DNA of 64,000 nucleotides, from contig NBIV01000045.1 in assembly GCA_003194525.1 (NCBI GenBank), positions 290,341-354,340 of the forward strand, given 5' to 3'. How positions within the stretch are numbered: the stretch's first letter is position 1; each line of letters begins with the position of its first letter. This stretch comes from Gracilariopsis chorda. Its lineage: Eukaryota; Rhodophyta; Florideophyceae; Gracilariales; Gracilariaceae. The notes beneath the pieces were generated by a model. That model ran no database searches, was not told the DNA's origin, and was given only the letters and a program-made list of their open reading frames with translations. The position numbers and the translations under genes were made by a program. Positions 57,701-64,000 of the stretch are shown in pieces.

Positions 57701-60093
57701 AGATCCGGTCGTCAAACGGTCGAGGGGGTTACTTTGTGCCGTAAATGCGCCACGATTGGTGGTGTCCATCCCAAGACGCTGGATGTCCTCTCGCCAGATG
57801 TTCATCGGTGATTGTAATGAACACAGAAGGCGGTCCTCTCCGCGCCACGATCGCCTGTACATCCATGCGCTTGTTCTTCCAGTACGCTGCTGAGTTGACC
57901 GAGTCATCGGGCAGAAATATGCGTCCATTAGCACGAACTGGGATTGTGGCACGTGACCGGTTTGCTGTTGTGCTTGCTGCATTTCTTGCTCTTGTACAAT
58001 ACGTGCCCGTTGTTCTCTTTCCAGGAAACGCAGTCGCATGTCCTCAATGTTTGTGTGGGTGCGAAGCATCCACATCTGCATCAACGGTCCACTGTCCAGA
58101 AGGATGTTGTCTGAGTACAGTGGTCTCTTCGCGTTCTCAGCCCAGGTGAGCTTTCGGAGCTTCCACTCGTTGACGCTGAGACATGAGATTTGCTGTGTTG
58201 AGTTCTTTGCCTCCAGAAACACGCCAATGTCAACGGTTCGTGCTGATCTCCGTACGGGTAGAGAAGAGGAAAAGTGCCTTTCTCTGCCATTTTGGATGCC
58301 GGTTTTAGAAGGCGGTACCGCACTTGCGCATTGTTTGCGGCATTCGCAGTCGCCCCATCTCCAGCATTAGCAGCAGCAGCCGTCATACAGCGTGCTCTTC
58401 GGTTACGGTTCCTTCTACCAAGCGCGGTACTTAGACTCCACTCATACAGGCCAGTTGGATCCACGACGAGCGTTCTCATCATGGTTGGCCCGCCACCAGG
58501 AGCATCTTCAGGGAGAGGCCCAGCACCTGCGTGAGGAGCACTGACTGTGGCACTTCGGGTTCCTTCGTAACCACGTACGACTACTCCCTCTTCTGCTGCC
58601 TGCATGCTGATATCGACGGTGGTATCTGCATTTTGTTGTTGTTGATGCGTGCTAAGCATGGATCGGTACCGCTCACGCACCACGTCTGGCTTGGGCTTGA
58701 TCACATCGTACAACTTGGGCACGATGTCTCGTCCGTTGATGTCTTGAATGAACGCACGCAAATTGGCACGCGCATAGTGAGAGGGATCCAAGGAAGGTGG
58801 ACCAGTACCCCACAGAAAGCTGTAGCGCGTGTTGTTCTGGTTCTGCGCGGGCAGAGCGAGAGCTGCGTTTGCCCTCAAGTCTGAGAAAGGAGGGACCGCC
58901 TCCCGTCACATACGACATGTCCATGAGCAGTTGCGTCGTCGCGAAGAGCGTATTCAAGTTGAGGAAATGGCTGTGGAAGGCTCTCAGGCTATAAAGACTG
59001 CGAACCAACTCACTGCTATGCCTTCTGCGGAACGTGACGCCCCATCCTGACATTCTTTTCATTCCACAGCACACTCCAGTGACCTTGTGCCAAGCAAAAC
59101 ACAGCCGCAATACTTGCAGCTATGTATTTTCAATGTCCAGTCCGGTACGGGCAGGAGGAGAGCGTGTGTGAGTGTTCGCCGCATCTTCCGCATCGCCTTT
59201 GACCTGCAGTGGGAAGCGTCTCAAACTCCGGCACGCTTGCACGGATGGCCGGATCATTCCTCGCCTGAGCTGCCACGGAATCCCACGCATAGTACACGCG
59301 ATAGAGTCCTCGATCAGGACGCCCAGCACAGTGCATGACCGTCATATCAAGCTGTTGCTGTGGCTGATGCTGCGGCTGGTGTGAGGGAGCCGGTGTGATC
59401 TCATCCGCTTCCACCTCCATCGGAATGGACATCTGTTGTTCTTCCTGTTCAGCTTGTGGCAACGCAGGCTGCGGCGGCGGGTGTGAGGGAGCCGGGGTGA
59501 TCTCATCCTCTTCCACTTCCATCGGGACTGGCATCTGTTCTTCCTCTTGTTTAGCTTGTGGCAGAGCAGGCTGCTGTGATGGCGGTGGCTGTGAGGGAGC
59601 AGGGATGATCTCATCCTCTTCCAATTCCATTGCAATAGGCATCTGTTCTGCAGGCATCGGTGGGAGAGGGGGAGGCATCGGAGGCGGTGGAATGTGACTT
59701 GGAAGGCCTCTCACAAACTCCAGAAATCCAGGAATTGGGCACGATGTTGGTAGATCTGTGGCAGCGACCCACTGGCTCCAGCGGCGCTTGTGCTAACTGC
59801 TGCTGCAACCGAAGTAGGTGCAGGAGTAATTTCGTCTTCTTCAACACTGGAACAATAGGTCCTTGAACGTGTGCTCCGCTCTCATTTACTCCCAACTCAT
59901 CTGGAGATGGAGGAGCTGGTTCTCTTCGGGGTCTTCCAGCTCCTGCCCGTGCTCCACCACTGCCGACGCGACGACCACCAGCGTTTTGCCTTGAACCGCC
60001 TGCGTTCAACCTGGCACCTCCAGAATTGTCTCTGGCACCTCCCGAGTTAGATCGGATGCCACCAGAGTTCAGACGTCGCCCTCCTCTCGTCAT
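54714..60093 (-). pseudogene. Helitron copy 3 RepHel, many single-base indels
   Basis: The same gene, but broken into at least ten frames. Recognisable pieces include the helicase at 55197-55916 (LVLDEASMLSRKLF, GDYSQLLPVVP), the Walker A region around 56100 on a separate frame, the nickase region at 57350-58222, and the N-terminus at 59611-60093. This N-terminus is the one that reads without the frameshift: MTRGGRRLNSGGIRSNSGG, an approximately 7-residue repeat GG-x-R-x-N-S, followed by GARAGAGRPRRE, an AT-hook-like basic stretch. At the helicase joint the copy retains the base lost in copies 1 and 2, but has a nearby loss of its own (about 55195). Substitutions are few compared with indels. 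Confidence 0.82.
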
Positions 60094-61328
60094 TTCAATT
60101 TACCAAAGAAAGAAAAAAAACAATTCTATGTTTTTAAACCGTTAAAAAATTTGCCAGAGTTCCAGAATAATTCCCAATAAAACACAAAGTTGAAAGTGAA
60201 AAAACTGGTTGCAGTTTGTTGCTTTGCACCCACCGGGCCTAGTCGCATGCAGCAAAAAAAAACAAATTGCTGCAAGGCTTATTTTACCCGATGCAGTCGT
60301 GCGCAGCACAGGGACTGTCGACACACTCCTGTGGATTATGACGGGCGGAGTGTGCCCAGCCGGTTTTCAAGCCGTTTGATGTTTAACCCGCGTCCGGTTG
60401 TAAGGATTGGTCTGCCTTTACTCACACACCGAAGTGTGCTTTCCGGCCCCAAGAGGTACGACACGGCGGCCGCCCCGGACCCTGCACAGCAAGCTGGTAT
60501 TAGGTCCGGTAAACCCTCAGACTTCCTGATCGCCGTCAAACGACCAGTATACCACAGAGGAGCACCTGACTTTTCCCAGATCCGTGGTACTTAGTGGGTT
60601 ACTCTTGTGGCGACCTGCACACGAGCTCGGCCTTGCCTACGTCCCAGGCCAGCAAACAGTGCCCAAAGTAGCAAAAGGTTACGACACTGCGCTATTGGCC
60701 AAGCCTGAATGGGATGGAAATAGTGGTTAGGGTCAGCAAGCGAGATGCATTTGGCACTGCGCCAGTGCAGTATATACGTCTGTTGCAGGCAAGTCTGCAA
60801 TGAAACTTCAGTATACGCTGCACTGGCGCAGTGCAATTTGCCACGTGTTGGAATGCAATGCACTGGCGCAGTGCAATTTGCCACGTGTCTGAATGAACCG
60901 CGGGTTTTGCTGCTGAGTGGCTGGCACTACAATTTGATTGTATTGCAAGCCATTCAGCAGCCATTGCACAGTCAACTGCAGCAGCAGCAGCTAATTAACT
61001 GAACGCTTTGCTGCTGCTGCTGCTGCTGAATTTTTTTAATGGTGGGGAGGCGTTGCGCCAAATGGGGCGATTTGCATGCGCAAACGGGGGCGTGCAAAGC
61101 GAATTTGTGGCGCAACGCCTCCCGTCAGTCAACAACACCCCCCTCATACATGTGTAAATCATTAAGAGTGGGGTGTTGAGACAAGAGGAAGCGGCCTTCG
61201 GCCGCGGGTGGCGCTGCGCGCCGCGGTGGAGGAGTGATAAACAGTGGTGACGAAAAAAGAGGGTGGAGAAAGCAAAAGCAGAAAAGCAAGTAGTTTAGTT
61301 CAATGAAAGAAGAATGCAAGAGATATGA
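60094..61328. other. Helitron spacer 3
   Basis: Same plan as the other spacers. It contains the alternative form of the hairpin: perfect 15-bp arms GGAGGCGTTGCGCCA at 61046-61060 and 61108-61122, as in the 435-bp unit at 40675-40750. A plus-strand frame of 134 codons (60190-60594) covers the GC-rich block. Confidence 0.65.
61046..61122. repeat. Hairpin with perfect 15-bp arms in spacer 3
   Basis: Arms are exact reverse complements. The 47-base interior also folds back partly (GATTTGCATGC against GCGTGCAAAGC), so the whole may form one long stem. Confidence 0.8.
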
Positions 61329-64000
61329 TTACGGTTGTGGAGGGATGCAGAATTGAATGGCTTCAGGCAGCACTGGGTTGGCGATGGGAACAGGCATGGG
61401 ATGAATTGTGTGCGCATTCGAGGGTGTGCGCTGGGGATCATGCAGGAGCAGCACATGGTCGTTCCTTCGAACGCGCGACAATGCGACATACAACTGACCT
61501 GCGCAGAAGAAGTTGGATCGCACATCCACAACCAAGCCATCCAACGTCTTTCCCTGTCCTTTGTGAACGGTAGCTGCAAACGCGAGACGAATGGGAAACT
61601 GCCTTTGAATCATGCGAATATCTGCGAAAGAAAACTCGAAGTCGATACGATGCAGGAGCTGTCGTTCGAGCACCTGTATGTTCTCGTCGAATCGAGCCAC
61701 CTGCATCGTAAATTGATCGACACGCACGACTACGAACAGCTTTCCGTTACCACAGCCGGATGCAACACGTTCCGAATGACCATAACTGGCACACCAATCT
61801 TCAATCCAAGTTATGAGGAGGTACACCAGTAGGTGCATACTGATACGCAAACTCGGGACAAAGGTATTGGTGACGTCGGGCTCTGAGTGTGGTCCACGTC
61901 AGGTTGTACCGTCGTAGCTGACGGAAGAGTGAAGGTTCACCAGTAACAGATCCAGCGCTGCCGCATTGTGTTCATCGACCAACTGATTTGTGGAGGCAAT
62001 GAGCATTTTGCTGAGATCCACATCCTCCTTGCGTCGTGTTGTGAGCCACTTCCACAGGAATTGGTAGGCGGTTTGCATGCCACCGGTAGATCTGAGTGGT
62101 ATTGGAGCGTTGTTGGATATTGTGTTTCGTGCAATGGAACGTAACAGCGACGCAAATGCAGGATCATCGGCTTGGCGTACTTGTTCCGTGAGGTACAGCA
62201 CTTGAACCGCGCACAATGTCCACAGATCACTCTTCCACGGCAATTCGTTGAGAATGTTTGTGTACACTCGTCTCACATTACCACTTGGCTCGGCCTCCAT
62301 GGTACACCTGCGGCACCACTGAAGCAGCTGGAGTAGTCGCCGGATAGAATGATGGTCAGCCCCAAACGGAGGCGGTTTTCCATTCCACTGCAGCGAAGAT
62401 CTTTGAGCAACGCATCCATGAGTTCGAAGATCTTTCGTGAGAGCATGGACGCCTCATCTAAGACGAGCAGTTGTATTTCGCGTAGCAGTTCTGCACGTTG
62501 AGATCGGGGACCGTACTTTGACAAAGTGGCTGTAGTGCTGCTTGTGCTGTCCCTATCAGCTACACCCAGTCCGAGCAGGCTATGTAAAGTGTGGCCACCT
62601 TCGTACAACGAAGCTGCAATGCCTGTTGTAGCAGTCATTTCAGAGAGCATTCCTTCCGACTCAACGATATCACGAAAGGAGGTTGAGCACGTATGTCTTC
62701 CCGGTTCCTGCGGATCCTTGGACAAAGAACACGTTTCCAGGAGTGCTTGTTCGCTCTTGCAGCGCCTGTCGTTTTTGCAATGCGGCAATGACGGTGTCAA
62801 TGACTTGTCTTTGGCGAGGTTTTAAGGTGGCGTACCTTGACTGCAAAGTTGACGAATTTTGCACCACTCGTGCGTCTCGAGTTATTGTAGCTCGATTTGC
62901 CTCAGTCAATGCTGTATGATCATGCGGTAGGTGCTGGGAGAAGAAGCTGCGATCGCGAAGCAGTCGTCCTCCGTGCCGGTCTGAGATTTCCACCACCCGT
63001 CGATACATTTCTTGCTTTCGTTGCTGCTCATCTCCTGTATGTATGTCGCTACATAACGCCTCCCAGTTTTCGACGGCCATTTTTTCTGGGTCTGCGCCTT
63101 GTTGGTATAGTGTGACAACCAGACGTCGTAGCTCTGAGGGCGTGCTGTAATGTGCACTGCTTCTTGGAATGCAATATCAAACTCAGATCCGTCCGCGAGC
63201 AGTCCGCTTACAATCGCAGTTTCACGATACGTTCCATACTGCTGTCCATTGAAAGTCCTTGCGTCATCATAAGAGCTCGAGCCTGATTCATGAGCAGCAA
63301 GCGCAGAGCAAATAGCTCAATGTCCGACGGTAAACAGCTCTGATCCTTGCAACACACTGCTCGTCTCCGTGCGCTCTACCACGTACATGGGCGATCGCAG
63401 TCGTCTGTGGGCACCTGAGTGCTGTCTCCGTCGTATTGGTTAAGCACGCGGGCAGTAAGCGTGCGATACAATCGCACTTTTTCAAAGTACGAAAGGTAGT
63501 CGAGGTTCGCGTATGCTTCGGGCCTTGCAAAGTATCTCTCCAGTGTAGACGGCTGTGATGCAGAAAAGAGCTGGTGCCTCTCAGCAGAAATGTGCGCTCT
63601 CCTTCCAAGTGAATGGCCAGTCGCTCTACTTTTGGTACGATGTGAACATGTCGAAACTCGAAAAGTCTCCAAGCTGCATTGACGGCGCCCACCACACGCG
63701 CTCGCATGTATGCACGAATGTCGTTCTGCACCTGTGGCTATTGTTGCTGCTCGTTTTGTGTGCCTGTCTCATCAGCACCACTCACATTGAGCACCACTCC
63801 TGAGCTTTGGGCTGCTTAAACGCGTACTTCATCAGATAAGCCACTGCGCCCCCTCCTTGCGTGCGCTCTACGTTGATATGAGAGCGGTACTTCTTGGTCA
63901 GTGTTGGGTTGTACGGCACAATCTTGAGGTATTCTTGCCTTCTTTTGCGGTAAATAACGCGATTCGTGCCTTCTTCAATGTACGTCTCCGGCACAATCAT
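61329..64000 (-). pseudogene. Helitron copy 4 RepHel, partial (C-terminal half)
   Basis: Only the part from the nickase (IVPETYIEEGTNRVIY, INVERTQGGGAVAYLMKYAF near 63800-63990) to the helicase end is inside the window. The helicase motifs are present: GSAGTGKTYVLNLL near 62680-62725, LVLDEASMLSRKIFELMD near 62440 and YVALSRVRR near 61480. The gene is broken into several frames by single-base indels, but less than copy 3. At the helicase joint it agrees with copy 3 in keeping the base that copies 1 and 2 lack, with its own loss a few bases on (about 61804). The gene runs beyond the window edge. Confidence 0.82.

Larger units (their letters stand above)
41241..64000 (-). mobile_element. Head-to-tail tandem array of four Helitrons
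   Basis: The same landmark at the RepHel stop lies at 41387, 48051, 54714 and 61327, giving periods of 6664, 6663 and 6613 bp. All genes run on the minus strand and the fourth is cut by the window edge. Each unit is one RepHel gene of about 5.4 kb and a spacer of about 1.2 kb. The exact 5' TC and 3' CTRR termini could not be assigned. Tandem copies could come from rolling-circle replication past the terminator, or from unequal crossing over. Confidence 0.85.

Overview
The window looks like nuclear DNA of a eukaryote in a transposon-rich, gene-poor stretch. Three host-type genes can be supported, all without visible introns: a small secreted Kazal-like protein, a Sel1/TPR-like repeat protein and a short cysteine-rich membrane protein. 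Compact intronless genes scattered between decayed mobile elements would fit a red macroalga of the Chondrus type; an oomycete or another protist cannot be excluded. This identification is an inference.

Positions 1-8832 hold pieces of LTR retrotransposons. There is a Ty3/gypsy gag-protease-reverse transcriptase on the plus strand that ends without integrase (about 234-4430), then a possible LTR (4711-5291), a second gag-like reading frame with an RG-rich tail (5687-7805), and a minus-strand integrase tail with a chromodomain (8180-8769). From 8833 to 14753 lie DNA transposons: a piggyBac-like element with CTAG at both ends, a frameshifted pogo/Tigger-type transposase gene, and a short element whose ends match those of the piggyBac-like one. 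Positions 14754-22930 hold only decayed reading frames, including a PIF/Harbinger-like fragment.

Positions 22931-35435 contain the three host-type genes, a 183-bp hAT-type miniature element with a perfect 8-bp target duplication, a candidate solo LTR, and a cluster of strong inverted repeats next to an organellar-type tRNA-Leu-like sequence. Positions 35436-39890 hold a decayed PIF/Harbinger element (accessory coiled-coil ORF and transposase facing each other) and a retrotransposon gag remnant.

The last 24 kb are the most unusual part. Three 435-bp tandem units (about 39930-41240) lead into four Helitrons joined head to tail, all on the minus strand, with a period of 6664, 6663 and 6613 bp; the fourth runs out of the window. 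Each carries a RepHel gene: CCHC zinc knuckle, HUH nickase with two tyrosines, and a PIF1-type helicase. Copy 1 is nearly open, and copies 2-4 differ from it mostly by single-base indels. The spacers carry repeats able to form hairpins, and part of the spacer is shared with the 435-bp units, which may therefore be short non-autonomous relatives.
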